A stretch of DNA of 64,000 nucleotides, taken from DATGMP01 sp035293565. GTDB taxonomy: Bacteria > Pseudomonadota > Alphaproteobacteria > BOG-932 > Roseiterribacteraceae. Positions 8,196-16,972 of this stretch are shown one piece after another. Made by a program: the position numbers and the translations under genes. Every line of letters begins with the position of its first letter. Positions within the stretch are counted from its first letter, which is position 1. The stretch covers positions 1 through 64,000 of the forward strand of contig DATGMP010000023.1 of NCBI GenBank assembly GCA_035293565.1, read 5' to 3'. Under the pieces are notes generated by a model. The model was not told the DNA's origin and did no database searches. It worked only from the letters and a program-made list of their open reading frames with translations.

Positions 8196-8239
8196 TTGAC
8201 GCAACGGTGTGTCGCAGCATATCTAATTGGAGATATGCT
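8196..8239 (+). promoter_or_regulatory. Candidate promoter with a perfect inverted repeat over the -10 region
   Basis: TTGACG at 8196-8201 could be a -35 box. Downstream, AGCATATCT (8216-8224) and its exact reverse complement AGATATGCT (8231-8239) flank a 6-base spacer AATTGG. The possible -10 element (TATCTA at 8220-8225, spacer 18) lies inside the first arm. A 9-base perfect dyad over a -10 box, in AT-rich sequence between divergent genes, is the expected look of a repressor operator. The likely controlled gene is the hydroxylase starting at 8312. No cognate regulator is next to it. Confidence 0.6.
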
Positions 8240-8311
8240 AAGGTAGAAAGAGGGAACGCGTCTGTCGGGCGGCAACCAGGGCGGCGGACGAGCGGAGGCA
8301 AAAGGGTCGAG

Positions 8312-9259
8312 ATGAAGACATTCGATACAGGGTATTTGGGCCTGCCGGACGTCCAGGAGGTCTTCAAGGCCTGGCAATCCGGGCTAATCGTCTTCGTCTT
8401 CGCGCTGATCGGCGTCGAGTTCCTGCTGCGGACCTTCGAATGGTGGACGGCTCGTCAAGCGGGGCAGCATCGCAACCTTCTGCCCGACAACGCGATCGTC
8501 AATATGCTGACGACGTCAGTCTACAATCTGACGCTCCGGGGCTTTGGCTTCGTCGCGATGTTCGGCTTGGCGCTGTGGGGCTATAACCACAGCCATTGGC
8601 GTATCCCGCTGAACTGGTGGACCCTTCCGGCCTACATTCTCGCTGCCGAATTCTGGTCCTATTATTTCCACCGGCTGATGCATGAGGTGCGGCTGTTCTG
8701 GGCGGATCACTCTGTGCACCACAGCGCGACCGAGTTTGATTTCACGACGGCTCAGCGCTTCCACATCTTCGAGTGGGTGCCGAAGGTGATCGTCATGCTG
8801 CCGCTGGCGATGATCGGATTCCATCCGCTGGTGCTGTTCCTGTTCACCAGCCTCGCCGGCATCCAGCTCATCTGCCACACGGCGCGGTTCGGGCGCTGGG
8901 GCTGGTGGGACAAGTATTTCGTTTCGCCCACGATCCATGGCGTCCACCACTCGCGCAACCCGATCTACATGGATCGCAATTTGGGCGGCGGGCTCAATAT
9001 CTGGGACCACATTTTCCAGACCTATCAGGCGGCGACGGACGAGAAGATGGTGTTCGGCGTCACTCATGCGGTGAATTCGACCAATGTGATCAAGGTGCTG
9101 TTCTGGGAATATACATTCCTGTGGCGCGATTTCATTCATGCGCCGACCTTGAAGGACAAGCTGGTCGTGCTGTTCGGCCGGCCGGGCGAGACTTTCGAGG
9201 CGCCGGCCAAGGCCGGGCACGGCGATCCCGGTCTGATCCCCGCCGCGGCGGCAGCCTGA
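8312..9259 (+). CDS. Fatty acid hydroxylase / sterol desaturase superfamily membrane protein
   Basis: This 315-residue integral membrane protein has the three histidine clusters of the di-iron fatty acid hydroxylase family: HRLMH at 120-124, HSVHH at 133-137 and HGVHH at 209-213. Together with another histidine near 189 these should bind two irons that activate oxygen. About four hydrophobic segments surround them (roughly 22-40, 68-90, 105-120, 155-190). Substrates in this superfamily include fatty acids, sterols, carotenoids and ether lipids, so the substrate is open. The ATG at 8312 is preferred; the longer frame from 8174 crosses the inverted repeat. The gene diverges from pfkA and is followed by small membrane protein genes. 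Confidence 0.88.
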   Translation: MKTFDTGYLGLPDVQEVFKAWQSGLIVFVFALIGVEFLLRTFEWWTARQAGQHRNLLPDNAIVNMLTTSVYNLTLRGFGFVAMFGLALWGYNHSHWRIPLNWWTLPAYILAAEFWSYYFHRLMHEVRLFWADHSVHHSATEFDFTTAQRFHIFEWVPKVIVMLPLAMIGFHPLVLFLFTSLAGIQLICHTARFGRWGWWDKYFVSPTIHGVHHSRNPIYMDRNLGGGLNIWDHIFQTYQAATDEKMVFGVTHAVNSTNVIKVLFWEYTFLWRDFIHAPTLKDKLVVLFGRPGETFEAPAKAGHGDPGLIPAAAAA

Positions 9260-9287
9260 TCGCATCCTTTCAGATCGGACGAGCCCC

Positions 9288-9734
9288 GTGAATTTCGATA
9301 TCTGGACGGCTGTCGCTGCGATTCTGGCGATGACTCTCGTCGTGACCCTCAAACTCTCCCTCACCGGGCGGCTCGGCATCGCAAAGGGATCCAAGCCGCC
9401 ACTGATCTTCCATCCGGTCTGGTTGGCCCCGCTCGTCGCCCTCGTGCCTTATGTCTGCGGCGCCTATGTATCGGGAAGGATGTCGCCCTGGCCTCCTGCC
9501 GCCTTCGAGGTCGCTGCGGCACACGGCCTCTGGGCGGGTGTATCGGCCGCGCTTGCGGCCGCGATTATCGATCTGTGGCTGTTCTGGACGACTGCCGCAG
9601 CCCTTATCTGCTTCACGCATCCGCTCGCGACGATCTACGACCCGATCCCGAAGGCGATGCATAAATTCTATTACCTCGTGAACCTGCTTGTAGGCGCGGT
9701 CGTGATCTACAAGGCGGTTACCGCCGGAGGATGA
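9288..9734 (+). CDS. Hypothetical small membrane protein
   Basis: I do not recognise this 148-residue protein. It uses a GTG start and contains three or four hydrophobic segments (about 6-24, 45-62, 82-108 and 127-145), so it is an inner membrane protein. It lies 28 bases after the hydroxylase gene and overlaps the next gene by four bases (ATGA), so the three are probably co-transcribed. No catalytic motif is visible. Confidence 0.7.
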   Translation: MNFDIWTAVAAILAMTLVVTLKLSLTGRLGIAKGSKPPLIFHPVWLAPLVALVPYVCGAYVSGRMSPWPPAAFEVAAAHGLWAGVSAALAAAIIDLWLFWTTAAALICFTHPLATIYDPIPKAMHKFYYLVNLLVGAVVIYKAVTAGG

Positions 9735-10099
9735 CCGCCTTGTCCGCTGAGCTCAAAACCACCGAGGCCCGTTTCCAGCCCAACAGCCGGAAATGGCTGG
9801 GCGCCTTCAACGCGATCGAGATCGGCGGGGTGCTGGCTGGCCTGTCGCTCTGCTCCACCGGGACGATCGGCGCGGTCTTCGGCGCGCCGCTGGCCCTGCT
9901 GTCGATCTATAGCGCCTTCTTCATCCCGCCCAAGATCAATCGCGGTCTCTATCTCGGCAAATGCCCGCACTGCGGCGCCGACATCTCGGCGACGCATTAT
10001 CAAGACCAGATCGATTGCCCGAGCTGTGCCGGCGACATCGCGGTTCGCGATAGCCGTTTCGTCGCCTTGCCCAAGCACGGTCCCGGCAAGGCGGCCTAA
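9731..10099 (+). CDS. Zinc-ribbon membrane protein, copy 1 of a tandem pair
   Basis: This 122-residue protein has a hydrophobic hairpin at about 28-65 and then a CxxC...CxxC zinc ribbon (Cys78, Cys81, Cys96, Cys99). It is clearly homologous to the product at 10470-10823: shared blocks include GLYLGKCPHC versus GIYSGRCPHC, and IDCPSC versus VDCPSC, with matching N- and C-termini ending GKAA. The ATG overlaps the stop of the previous gene. Such layouts place a metal-binding ribbon on the cytoplasmic face of the membrane; the function is unknown. Confidence 0.8.
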   Translation: MTALSAELKTTEARFQPNSRKWLGAFNAIEIGGVLAGLSLCSTGTIGAVFGAPLALLSIYSAFFIPPKINRGLYLGKCPHCGADISATHYQDQIDCPSCAGDIAVRDSRFVALPKHGPGKAA

Positions 10100-10103
10100 G
10101 GCC

Positions 10104-10337
10104 TTATTTCGCCGTCTCGGCTTCGGCCAGACGCCGCGCCAGGCTGCGATGCCACATATAGGACGCGTAGCAAGCCAGCCCCGCCGGCACTTGGTACCAG
10201 GGCTTCATGGACGCGAAGAAGGAGTAGGCGAGCAGGGCGAAGGTGATGAGGCTCAAGGCCAAGGCGAAATGCTTGGTCGTGCGCAGCGACGAAATCGAGG
10301 AATTTGCGCTTTTGTCCACCGTAACGCCGCCACCCAT
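10104..10337 (-). CDS. Hypothetical small membrane protein between the zinc-ribbon pair
   Basis: The 77-residue product is unrecognised. It has a polar serine-rich N-terminus and two hydrophobic stretches (about 22-42 and 48-62), ending in a basic helix. The ATG at 10337 has GGAG nine bases upstream; a TTG at 10352 is the alternative. It is encoded opposite to both neighbours, between two paralogous zinc-ribbon genes, and its stop lies four bases from the end of the first. Confidence 0.6.
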   Translation of the reverse strand: MGGGVTVDKSANSSISSLRTTKHFALALSLITFALLAYSFFASMKPWYQVPAGLACYASYMWHRSLARRLAEAETAK

Positions 10338-10469
10338 CTTGCCCGTCTCCAAACCTTTACATCGCGCATCTCATGGCGCCCGGCTTCAATATAGTAATGG
10401 CGAAGCGAGTGCAAAACCTTGGCGGGCAAGCAGGACCGTCATCAAGACGAGCGGGGAAGGACAGAAGTC

Positions 10470-10823
10470 ATGACCGGGCCCAAATCGACAGAGGCCGAAT
10501 TCATTCCTGAAAAGCATTGGGGTTTGGCCAAGCTGAATGCGGTCGAGATCATGGCCGTCGTCGTCGGAGTCGCGCTTTGCTCGATCGGCAAGATCGGCAT
10601 GGTGTTCGGCATCCCGATTGCGCTGGGCGCGCTCTATAGCGGCCTCTTCGTGCAGCCAAAATACAAGCGCGGGATCTATTCCGGCCGGTGCCCCCATTGC
10701 AGCGCCCTGATGTCGGCCATGCACTACCAGGAGAAGGTCGATTGCCCGAGCTGCGGCGGCTCGGTAAAGGTCGAGAACAGCCGCTTCGTCGCGCAAGGCG
10801 CGGAGCCCGGCAAGGCCGCCTGA
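10470..10823 (+). CDS. Zinc-ribbon membrane protein, copy 2 of a tandem pair
   Basis: This 117-residue paralogue of the protein at 9731-10099 has the same order: short polar start, a hydrophobic region at about 27-62 that probably crosses the membrane twice, and a zinc ribbon with Cys74, Cys77, Cys92 and Cys95. The ATG at 10470 is chosen over an upstream in-frame start at 10419 because the extension is polar, unlike the first copy. The pair most likely arose by local duplication, later separated by the small opposite-strand gene. No function is assigned. Confidence 0.8.
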   Translation: MTGPKSTEAEFIPEKHWGLAKLNAVEIMAVVVGVALCSIGKIGMVFGIPIALGALYSGLFVQPKYKRGIYSGRCPHCSALMSAMHYQEKVDCPSCGGSVKVENSRFVAQGAEPGKAA

Positions 10824-10901
10824 GAGCGCCATTGGCTTCTAACCGGAGCGGCACTGTGGTAGGGTCCGCGCCTCGATGCCCGCAAGACGGCCACCTATCC
10901 C

Positions 10902-11102
10902 ATGAGCGAAGAGGATGTGCTGCGTCGAAAGCTCGATGAGCTGAAGACGGAGCACCGCGACCTCGATGACGTCATCGACCGGCTCGCCCACCAGGTCCCC
11001 TTCGATCAGATCAAGCTACAGCGGCTCAAGAAACGGAAGCTCGTGCTCAAGGATCTAATCGCAAAAGTCGAGGCCCAGCTCCTCCCCGACATCATCGCGT
11101 GA
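10902..11102 (+). CDS. YdcH/DUF465 family small protein
   Basis: The 66-residue protein is a helical DUF465 member: an N-terminal charged helix (LRRKLDELKTEHRDLDDVID) and the KRLKKRKLVLKDLIAKVE-like second helix expected of the family. The exact role is unknown. It ends 12 bases before purE and is probably transcribed with it, a common arrangement in alphaproteobacteria. It is the second DUF465 gene in this window, after 6725-6892. Confidence 0.85.
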   Translation: MSEEDVLRRKLDELKTEHRDLDDVIDRLAHQVPFDQIKLQRLKKRKLVLKDLIAKVEAQLLPDIIA

Positions 11103-11114
11103 GAGACCGGCCCG

Positions 11115-11621
11115 ATGACCAAATCGAACAACATGCCGCTGGTCGGCATCATCATGGGCAGCCAGTCCGATTGGGCGACGATGCGCCACGCGGCCGAGAT
11201 GCTCGATGCGCTGGGCGTTCACCATGAGCGGCGGATCGTCTCCGCCCACCGAACGCCCGAGCGGCTCTTCTCCTACGCCAAATCGGCGCGTGAGCGCGGG
11301 CTTCAGGTGATCGTCGCGGGCGCGGGCGGGGCGGCCCATCTGCCCGGAATGGTCGCATCGCTGACAACCATCCCCGTTCTCGGCGTCCCTATCGAATCGA
11401 AGAGCCTGTCCGGCTTGGATTCGCTTCTGTCGATCGTGCAGATGCCGGGAGGCATTCCGGTCGGCACGCTCGCCATTGGCACGGCCGGCGCCAAAAATGC
11501 GGGGATTCTTGCGGCGTCCATTGTGGCGCTGAAGGACCAGGCGCTTGCCGGTCGGCTCGAGCGGTGGCGGCGCGAACAGACCGACTCGGTCGCCGAGACG
11601 CCGGCCGATCAAAATCCATGA
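11115..11621 (+). CDS. purE: 5-(carboxyamino)imidazole ribonucleotide mutase
   Basis: This 168-residue cytoplasmic enzyme moves the carboxyl group of N5-CAIR to give 4-carboxy-AIR in purine synthesis. Hallmarks are [10 protein letters not shown] near the N-terminus, the SAHRTP loop with its catalytic histidine, and [11 protein letters not shown]. Length is normal for class I PurE. Its stop overlaps the purK start by four bases (ATGA), so translation is coupled with the enzyme that makes its substrate. Confidence 0.97.
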   Translation: MTKSNNMPLVGIIMGSQSDWATMRHAAEMLDALGVHHERRIVSAHRTPERLFSYAKSARERGLQVIVAGAGGAAHLPGMVASLTTIPVLGVPIESKSLSGLDSLLSIVQMPGGIPVGTLAIGTAGAKNAGILAASIVALKDQALAGRLERWRREQTDSVAETPADQNP

Positions 11622-12733
11622 CCGTCGAAAGCGAGACGAAGCCCGGGCAGGCGATTGCTCCCGGGGCCACGATCGGAATCATGGGCGGCGGGCAACTCGG
11701 CCGCATGACGGCGCTCGCGGCCGCCGAGCTCGGCTACCGCACCCATGTCTTCACGCCGGAAGCGAATAGCCCGTGCGCTCAAGTCTGCGCCGCCGAAACC
11801 GTTGCGCAGTACGAGGACACGGCCGCGCTCGATCGCTTCGCCGACGCGGTGGATGTCGTGACGATCGAATTCGAGAATGTGCCGTTGGAGGCCGCGCGCC
11901 GCGTGGCGGCGAAGCGTCCGTTCCATCCATCGCCTGATGTCCTCGCCGTGACCCAGGTGCGGAGCGCTGAAAAGACCTTGGTCAACCGGCTGGGTTTCGG
12001 CACGGCGCCCTGGGCGCCGGTCAGCGATGAAGCATCGCTTGCCGCGGCGCTCGAGCAGATCGGTCAGCCGGCGATCCTCAAATCGGATCGCTTTGGCTAT
12101 GACGGCAAGGGCCAGGTCCGCATCGTGGCTTCGGGTGGCGTCGAGATTGCCGCCGAGGACGCGTGGACGCGAATCGGCAGGGTGCCTTCAGTGCTGGAGG
12201 GTTTTGTCGATTTCGCCTTGGAGATCTCAGTCGTTTTGGCCCGCGGCCAGGATGGTCAGGTGGCATGCTACACGCCAGTGGCGAACCGCCACGTTGCCGG
12301 CATTCTGGCCGAGACGATCGCGCCCGCGGCTGTTGGCGTCGAGCTCTCTGCCGAAGCCGTCCGGATTGCCGGCGAGATCGCGCGGGCGCTGGATTATGTC
12401 GGCGTGCTCGCGGTCGAGATGTTCGTGACTGGCGACGGCCGGCTGCTGGTGAACGAGCTCGCGCCGCGACCCCACAATTCCGGCCATTGGACGATCGACG
12501 CCTGCCCCAGGAGCCAATTCGAGCAGCATGTCCGCGCCGTCTGCGGGTTGCCGCTGGGCTCGTCCGAACGCCATTCCGACGCAACCATGCTCAACCTGAT
12601 CGGCGACGACGTCCTGCGGTGGCGGGACTATTTCGCCGACCCGAGCGCCCATCTGCACCTCTACGGAAAAGAGGAGGTTCGCCCAGGCCGCAAGATGGGC
12701 CATGTCACCTTCCTCAGGCCCCTCTCGGGCTAG
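11618..12733 (+). CDS. purK: 5-(carboxyamino)imidazole ribonucleotide synthase
   Basis: The 371-residue ATP-grasp enzyme makes N5-CAIR from AIR, bicarbonate and ATP and feeds PurE. The N-terminus shows [12 protein letters not shown], the pre-ATP-grasp nucleotide fold; the ATP-grasp core has [12 protein letters not shown] and the metal-binding stretch [14 protein letters not shown]. The ATG at 11618 overlaps the purE stop. The C-terminus overlaps the convergent Dph6-like gene by four bases. Confidence 0.97.
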   Translation: MTVESETKPGQAIAPGATIGIMGGGQLGRMTALAAAELGYRTHVFTPEANSPCAQVCAAETVAQYEDTAALDRFADAVDVVTIEFENVPLEAARRVAAKRPFHPSPDVLAVTQVRSAEKTLVNRLGFGTAPWAPVSDEASLAAALEQIGQPAILKSDRFGYDGKGQVRIVASGGVEIAAEDAWTRIGRVPSVLEGFVDFALEISVVLARGQDGQVACYTPVANRHVAGILAETIAPAAVGVELSAEAVRIAGEIARALDYVGVLAVEMFVTGDGRLLVNELAPRPHNSGHWTIDACPRSQFEQHVRAVCGLPLGSSERHSDATMLNLIGDDVLRWRDYFADPSAHLHLYGKEEVRPGRKMGHVTFLRPLSG

Positions 12734-13404
12734 TCCGGCAAGAGGTCGGCGAAGACGAAGCCGTCGCGCTCGACCACTTCGCCCGAGCGTACCGGGATCG
12801 GCGATTTGAACATCGGCCCGGCGGAGACGAAGGTGTGGAACTCGCCATTCTCGCCGCATGGATCGACGTTTCCGGGCAATTCGGACAGGAGCTCTCGATC
12901 GAATTTCCGGCCGGCGAAGCGGCGGTCGAGTTGCCTGGGATCGACGCAGACCAGATGGGCCACGACCCCGCCCCCGATCATCTCGCGGGCGAGGATTGCG
13001 GTGTCCCGCTTCCACAAGGGGAAAATTCCCTCCATTCCGGCCGCAGTCAGCTTCTCTTCGCGGTAAGCGCGGATGTCCTCAAGAAACAAATCCCCGAACA
13101 CCATGTGCCGGATGCCCTGTGCGACAATCCTGCGGGACGCGTCCGCCATCCGCGCCTCATAGATTTCGTTGGGGCACGGGCTGGGCAACGGGACCTTGAT
13201 GACAGGCAGGCCGAGCGCGGCGACCTGCAGGTCGAGCAGGACGGACCGGACGCCATGCATGGCGACCCGGTCATGAACCTCGTTTACGGTCGTCAGTACG
13301 CCCGCGATATCGGCAAGACCCAGCCGGCGCGCCTCGTAGAGCGCGAAGGCGCTGTCCTTGCCGGAGCTCCAGGAAATGAAAGCCTTGGGAGGGTCACTGG
13401 TCAT
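12730..13404 (-). CDS. Dph6-like ATP-binding protein (adenine nucleotide alpha hydrolase family)
   Basis: The 224-residue protein begins with the PP-loop SWSSGKDSAFAL, which binds the pyrophosphate of ATP in N-type ATP pyrophosphatases. The rest matches the diphthine-ammonia-ligase-like family (ARMADASRRIVAQGIRHMVFGDLFLEDIR; GENGEFHTFV). The eukaryotic enzyme amidates diphthine on EF2, a modification bacteria do not make, so the bacterial reaction is unknown. The ATG at 13404 places the PP-loop at the N-terminus as in the family. It is convergent with purK and divergent from fumC. Confidence 0.88.
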   Translation of the reverse strand: MTSDPPKAFISWSSGKDSAFALYEARRLGLADIAGVLTTVNEVHDRVAMHGVRSVLLDLQVAALGLPVIKVPLPSPCPNEIYEARMADASRRIVAQGIRHMVFGDLFLEDIRAYREEKLTAAGMEGIFPLWKRDTAILAREMIGGGVVAHLVCVDPRQLDRRFAGRKFDRELLSELPGNVDPCGENGEFHTFVSAGPMFKSPIPVRSGEVVERDGFVFADLLPD

Positions 13405-13442
13405 GGGGCCATTCCGCCGTGGGTGACTGGGATCGGAGCGAA

Positions 13443-13471
13443 TTGCCGTTCGGCTCGTCACTCGCTACAAC
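13443..13471 (+). promoter_or_regulatory. Candidate sigma-70 promoter of fumC
   Basis: TTGCCG (13443-13448) and TACAAC (13466-13471) are 17 bases apart, and the -10 box lies 37 bases before the fumC ATG. This is a by-eye match to the housekeeping consensus. Confidence 0.4.
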
Positions 13472-13508
13472 GCCCGGCGTCCCCAATCCACATACGAGAT
13501 GAACCGCC

Positions 13509-14906
13509 ATGAGCAAAGGCGCCTTCCGCATCGAAAGCGATTCCATGGGCCAGGTGGAGGTGCCTGCCGACCGCTATTGGGGCGCCCAGACCCAGCGCTC
13601 TTTGCAGAATTTCAAAATCGGCGGCGAGCGCATGCCGCCCGCCCTCGTTCGTGCGCTCGGGATCCAGAAACAAGCTTCGGCCCGCGCCAACATGGCTCTG
13701 GGCGCGCTGGATGCCAAGCTCGGCCAGGCGATCGTCCAAGCCGCGGAAGAGGTCGTGAGCGGCAAGCTGGCCGATGAGTTCCCCCTGGTCGTGTGGCAGA
13801 CCGGATCGGGCACTCAGACCAACATGAACGCCAACGAGGTCATCTCGAATCGCGCGATCGAAATTCTGGGCGGCGAAATCGGCTCCAAGAAGCCGGTCCA
13901 TCCCAACGATCACGTCAATATGGGGCAATCCTCGAACGACAGCTTTCCGACGGCAATGCACATTGCCGCAGTCGAGGAGATCGAGCGCCGGCTGATTCCG
14001 GCGCTCGCCGCCCTTCACGATGCGCTCGCTGCCAAATCGGCCGAATTCGCCAAGATCATCAAGATCGGCCGCACCCATCTCCAGGATGCGACGCCGGTGA
14101 CGCTCGGCCAAGAATTCTCGGGCTACGCCAAGCAGGTCGAGTACGGAATCGCGCGGGTGAAGAGCGCCCTGCCGCGGCTCTATCAGCTGGCCCAAGGCGG
14201 CACGGCGGTGGGGACCGGCCTCAATGCCCGCAAAGGCTTCGCCGAAAAATTCGCCGAGGAAGTCGCGGCGATCACCGGCCTGCCCTTCGTCACCGCGGAG
14301 AACAAGTTCGAGGCTCTGGCGGCGCATGACGCGCTGGTCGAAGCCTCGGGTGCCCTCAACACGCTTGCCGCCTCCTTCATGAAGATCGCCAACGACATCC
14401 GTTTGCTGGGCTCCGGGCCGCGCTGCGGCATCGGCGAGATTCACCTGCCGGAGAACGAGCCCGGCTCCTCGATCATGCCGGGAAAGGTAAACCCGACCCA
14501 GTCCGAGGCGATGACGATGGTGGCGGCGCAGGTGATGGGCAATCACGTGACGGTGACGGTCGCGGGCGCCACCGGTCATTTCGAGCTCAACGTCTTCAAG
14601 CCGGTCATCATATTCAACGTGCTCCAGTCGATCCGGCTCTTGGCCGACGCGGCCGACAGCTTCACGCGCAATTGCGTCGTCGGAATCGAGGCCAATACGG
14701 ACCGGATCGAGAAGCTGCTCTATGACAGCCTGATGCTGGTCACCGCGCTCAACCCCCATATCGGCTACGACAACGCCGCCAAGGTCGCGAAGAAGGCGCA
14801 TGCCGAGGGCACGACCCTGAAGGAGGCCGCGATTGCGCTCGGCCTTCTGACCGCCGAACAGTTCGATCAATGGATTCGACCCGAGGATATGATCGGGCCG
14901 AGCTGA
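13509..14906 (+). CDS. fumC: Class II fumarate hydratase
   Basis: This 465-residue iron-free, oxygen-stable TCA-cycle enzyme interconverts fumarate and malate, acting as a homotetramer. Conserved elements are [13 protein letters not shown] at 99-111, [10 protein letters not shown] at 139-148, THLQDATPV at 189-197 with the catalytic His190, and the superfamily signature [11 protein letters not shown] at 319-329 with the active-site serine. Length is standard. The stop overlaps the ATG of the next gene (TGATG), and a third small gene overlaps in turn, giving a tightly coupled three-gene unit. Confidence 0.98.
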   Translation: MSKGAFRIESDSMGQVEVPADRYWGAQTQRSLQNFKIGGERMPPALVRALGIQKQASARANMALGALDAKLGQAIVQAAEEVVSGKLADEFPLVVWQTGSGTQTNMNANEVISNRAIEILGGEIGSKKPVHPNDHVNMGQSSNDSFPTAMHIAAVEEIERRLIPALAALHDALAAKSAEFAKIIKIGRTHLQDATPVTLGQEFSGYAKQVEYGIARVKSALPRLYQLAQGGTAVGTGLNARKGFAEKFAEEVAAITGLPFVTAENKFEALAAHDALVEASGALNTLAASFMKIANDIRLLGSGPRCGIGEIHLPENEPGSSIMPGKVNPTQSEAMTMVAAQVMGNHVTVTVAGATGHFELNVFKPVIIFNVLQSIRLLADAADSFTRNCVVGIEANTDRIEKLLYDSLMLVTALNPHIGYDNAAKVAKKAHAEGTTLKEAAIALGLLTAEQFDQWIRPEDMIGPS

Positions 14907-15112
14907 TGCGAAAATATTCGGTCCGCATTGCGGGTCACCCGACGTCCATCAGCCTGGAGCCGGAATTCTGGAAAGCCTTTGCTGCGATCGCCGCACGGCG
15001 GGGAACGAGCGCCAGCCGCCTGATCGGCGAGATCGACGCGGCGCGCGACGGCAACCTGTCGAGCGCGATCAGGCTTTTCGTGCTGGCCGATCTGGAGGCG
15101 CGCTTGTCGTGA
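14906..15112 (+). CDS. Ribbon-helix-helix domain protein
   Basis: The 68-residue protein has the RHH_4-type layout: a short strand (KYSVRIAGHPTSISLEPEFW), then two helices (FAAIAARRGTSASRLIGEID and a C-terminal helix). Proteins of this type are predicted dimeric DNA binders. The ATG overlaps the fumC TGA stop, and its own stop overlaps the GTG of the DUF4169 gene, so all three are translationally coupled. In alphaproteobacteria this RHH gene often accompanies fumC and DUF4169. Confidence 0.88.
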   Translation: MRKYSVRIAGHPTSISLEPEFWKAFAAIAARRGTSASRLIGEIDAARDGNLSSAIRLFVLADLEARLS

Positions 15113-15288
15113 GCGAGATCGTCAATCTGCGGCAGGCCCGCAAGCGCGCGAATCGGGCCCGGAAGGAAGCCGACGCGGCATCCAACCGAGCCAAGCACGG
15201 CATCAGCAAGGCCGAACGCAAGCTCGGCGAAGCGCGAACGGAGCAGGCGCGTAAACTGCTCGATCAGGCGAAGCGGGACGAGACTTAG
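15109..15288 (+). CDS. DUF4169 family protein
   Basis: This 59-residue gene was read directly from the sequence. It starts with GTG inside a GTGA overlap with the RHH gene. The product begins VSEIVNLRQARKRANRARKE, contains SNRAKHGISKAERK and ends LLDQAKRDET, which matches DUF4169 (NLRxxRKxxARxxxexxAxxNRxxFGRTKAE). It is very basic and entirely helical. The role is unknown. Its last four bases overlap the end of the convergent NUDIX gene. Confidence 0.85.
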   Translation: MSEIVNLRQARKRANRARKEADAASNRAKHGISKAERKLGEARTEQARKLLDQAKRDET

Positions 15289-15755
15289 CCACGGTCACGC
15301 ATTACGGCCGCGAGCTGGATGACGCGCAGGGTCTCGCTCCATTCGACCAGAACGGCCGCTTCATCGGCGTTCGCCCAACGCGTGTCGCCAATGTCGCTTT
15401 GCGGCACGGCTTCGCCTGTAACCCATTCGGCCAGGACCTCGACCAGCGTGTAGTGATATTCGACCCGATCCTGTTTATCGTGAACGATACCGTCGACGGC
15501 CGTTATGATCGCGGTCGGTCGAATCTTGACTCCGGTTTCCTCGAACACTTCGCGCCGGGCTGCTTCGAAGAGGGTTTCGCCGATCTCTTGCGCGCCTCCC
15601 GGCAGCCCCCATTGGCCGAGCCGCGGAGGATTGCCGCGGCGGACGAGCAGCACCCGATCGCCGCGCCAGACCACGACACCGACGCCGACCCAGGGACGAT
15701 CGGGATAAACCCGCGGATCGCGCGAGGCGGTCAATTCAATACATGTGCTGCCCAC
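15285..15755 (-). CDS. NUDIX hydrolase
   Basis: The roughly 150-residue enzyme should hydrolyse a nucleoside diphosphate linked to another moiety. The Nudix box GGAQEIGETLFEAARREVFEETGV follows the GX5EX7REUXEEXGU pattern in full. The N-terminal RPWVGVGVVVWRGDRVLLVRRG is typical of alphaproteobacterial ADP-ribose-pyrophosphatase-like members; the substrate is not fixed. The start is uncertain: GTG at 15755 gives a 20-base overlap with phaB, while TTG at 15734 would start right over its stop. It is likely co-transcribed with the reductase gene upstream. Confidence 0.88.
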   Translation of the reverse strand: MGSTCIELTASRDPRVYPDRPWVGVGVVVWRGDRVLLVRRGNPPRLGQWGLPGGAQEIGETLFEAARREVFEETGVKIRPTAIITAVDGIVHDKQDRVEYHYTLVEVLAEWVTGEAVPQSDIGDTRWANADEAAVLVEWSETLRVIQLAAVMRDRG

Positions 15756-16467
15756 CGTTGATCGAGAGCGTCGATCCGGTGATGAAGCCCGCTTCGTCGG
15801 CGACCAGGAAAAGCACGCCGCGCGCGATCTCGTGCGCCTGACCCAGCCGGCCGACCGGGATGCGCGCGACGATCTTCTCGAGCACGTTCTCCGGCACGGC
15901 GCGCACCATGTCCGTGTCGATATAGCCCGGCGCGATGGCGTTGACGGTGATGCCCTTCGCGGCGCTCTCCTGGGCTAACGCCTTGGTGAATCCATGGATG
16001 CCGGACTTGGCGGCGGCATAGTTCACCTGACCATATTGGCCGGCCTGTCCGTTGATCGAGCCGATATTGACGATGCGCCCGAAATCGCGCGACCTCATGC
16101 CCTCCAGCACGGCGTGACACATGTTGAAGCACGAGCTGAGATTGGTCTCGATGACGTCGAGCCACTGCTTGTGAGTCATCTTGTGCATCGTCGCATCACG
16201 CGTGATGCCGGCATTGTTGATCAGCACATCGGTGGGGCCGATCTCCCGCTCGATATGCTTCACCGCCTCCTGGCAGGCGTCATAATCGCTGACGTCCCAT
16301 TTCAGGGCGGGAATACCCGTGGCTTCGGAGAATTTCCGCGCCTTTACCTCGTCCCCGCCATAGCCCGCCGCAACGCGGTAGCCATTGTCCCGCAGCATGA
16401 GTGAGATGGCCTCGCCGATGCCGCGTGTTCCACCGGTAACGATCGCAACGCGCCCGTGTCCGCTCAT
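15736..16467 (-). CDS. phaB: Acetoacetyl-CoA reductase (PhaB/PhbB)
   Basis: The 243-residue SDR enzyme reduces acetoacetyl-CoA to (R)-3-hydroxybutyryl-CoA with NADPH, the second step of polyhydroxybutyrate synthesis. It carries TGGTRGIG at the N-terminus, NNAGITRD, and the catalytic SINGQAGQYGQVNYAAAK block; that last stretch is characteristic of PhaB as opposed to FabG. No phaA or phaC is visible in the window. It heads a two-gene leftward unit with the NUDIX gene. Confidence 0.92.
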   Translation of the reverse strand: MSGHGRVAIVTGGTRGIGEAISLMLRDNGYRVAAGYGGDEVKARKFSEATGIPALKWDVSDYDACQEAVKHIEREIGPTDVLINNAGITRDATMHKMTHKQWLDVIETNLSSCFNMCHAVLEGMRSRDFGRIVNIGSINGQAGQYGQVNYAAAKSGIHGFTKALAQESAAKGITVNAIAPGYIDTDMVRAVPENVLEKIVARIPVGRLGQAHEIARGVLFLVADEAGFITGSTLSINGGQHMY

Positions 16468-16592
16468 GGCTCCCTCGGATCTCCGCCTCGGTCAAGAAAA
16501 CCATATCGTTCCGCAGCGCCAAGCTCCACCACAAATAAGGCGGCCGTCAGCGCTAAGGCGTCGCGCCGGCGATCAGTCGCATCGACGCGCGC

Positions 16593-16841
16593 TCACTCGT
16601 GATGCTGACCGGTGTCGGGATCGAGAAGTCTGTGCAGGTGAACGATGAAATAGCGTACGGAAGCGTCGTCGATAGTCGCGCGCGCGGCCGAGGTCCATGC
16701 CTTTAGAGCTTCGGCGTAACTCGGAAAAACGCCGACGACATGAACTTTCGACGGATCGACGAATTCGGCCTTGGTGCCGGGCTTCAGCTCGCCGCCGAGG
16801 ACCAAATGAAGAAGCTGCTTTTTTTCCGAATCGGCTGTCAT
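16593..16841 (-). CDS. DUF4170 family protein
   Basis: The 82-residue protein has the DUF4170 pattern: LLHLVLGGELK, then VHVVGVFPSYAEALKAWTSAAR, then a strand RYFIVHLHRLLDP at the end. It looks like a small alpha/beta cytoplasmic protein of unknown role. The ATG at 16841 gives the usual family length; an in-frame start seven codons earlier also exists. It lies upstream of phaB on the same strand, with about 125 bases between. Confidence 0.82.
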   Translation of the reverse strand: MTADSEKKQLLHLVLGGELKPGTKAEFVDPSKVHVVGVFPSYAEALKAWTSAARATIDDASVRYFIVHLHRLLDPDTGQHHE

Positions 16842-16972
16842 GTCCAAGCGCCTGTTGTGCATGGCGGATTAAGCCTCGCCAGCCCCTGATGCAAGCATTC
16901 GCCGCATATCGCCGCCGCGGCGCGTTCGCGCGACATGCTGGTGCAGCGTCCGCTTCGTGCCCGACAGCCCTA

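Noticed and set aside
12163..13512. A 449-codon plus-strand frame across purK and the Dph6-like gene
   Set aside because: It overlaps two well-supported genes in other frames and has low-complexity Arg/Pro/Gly composition.
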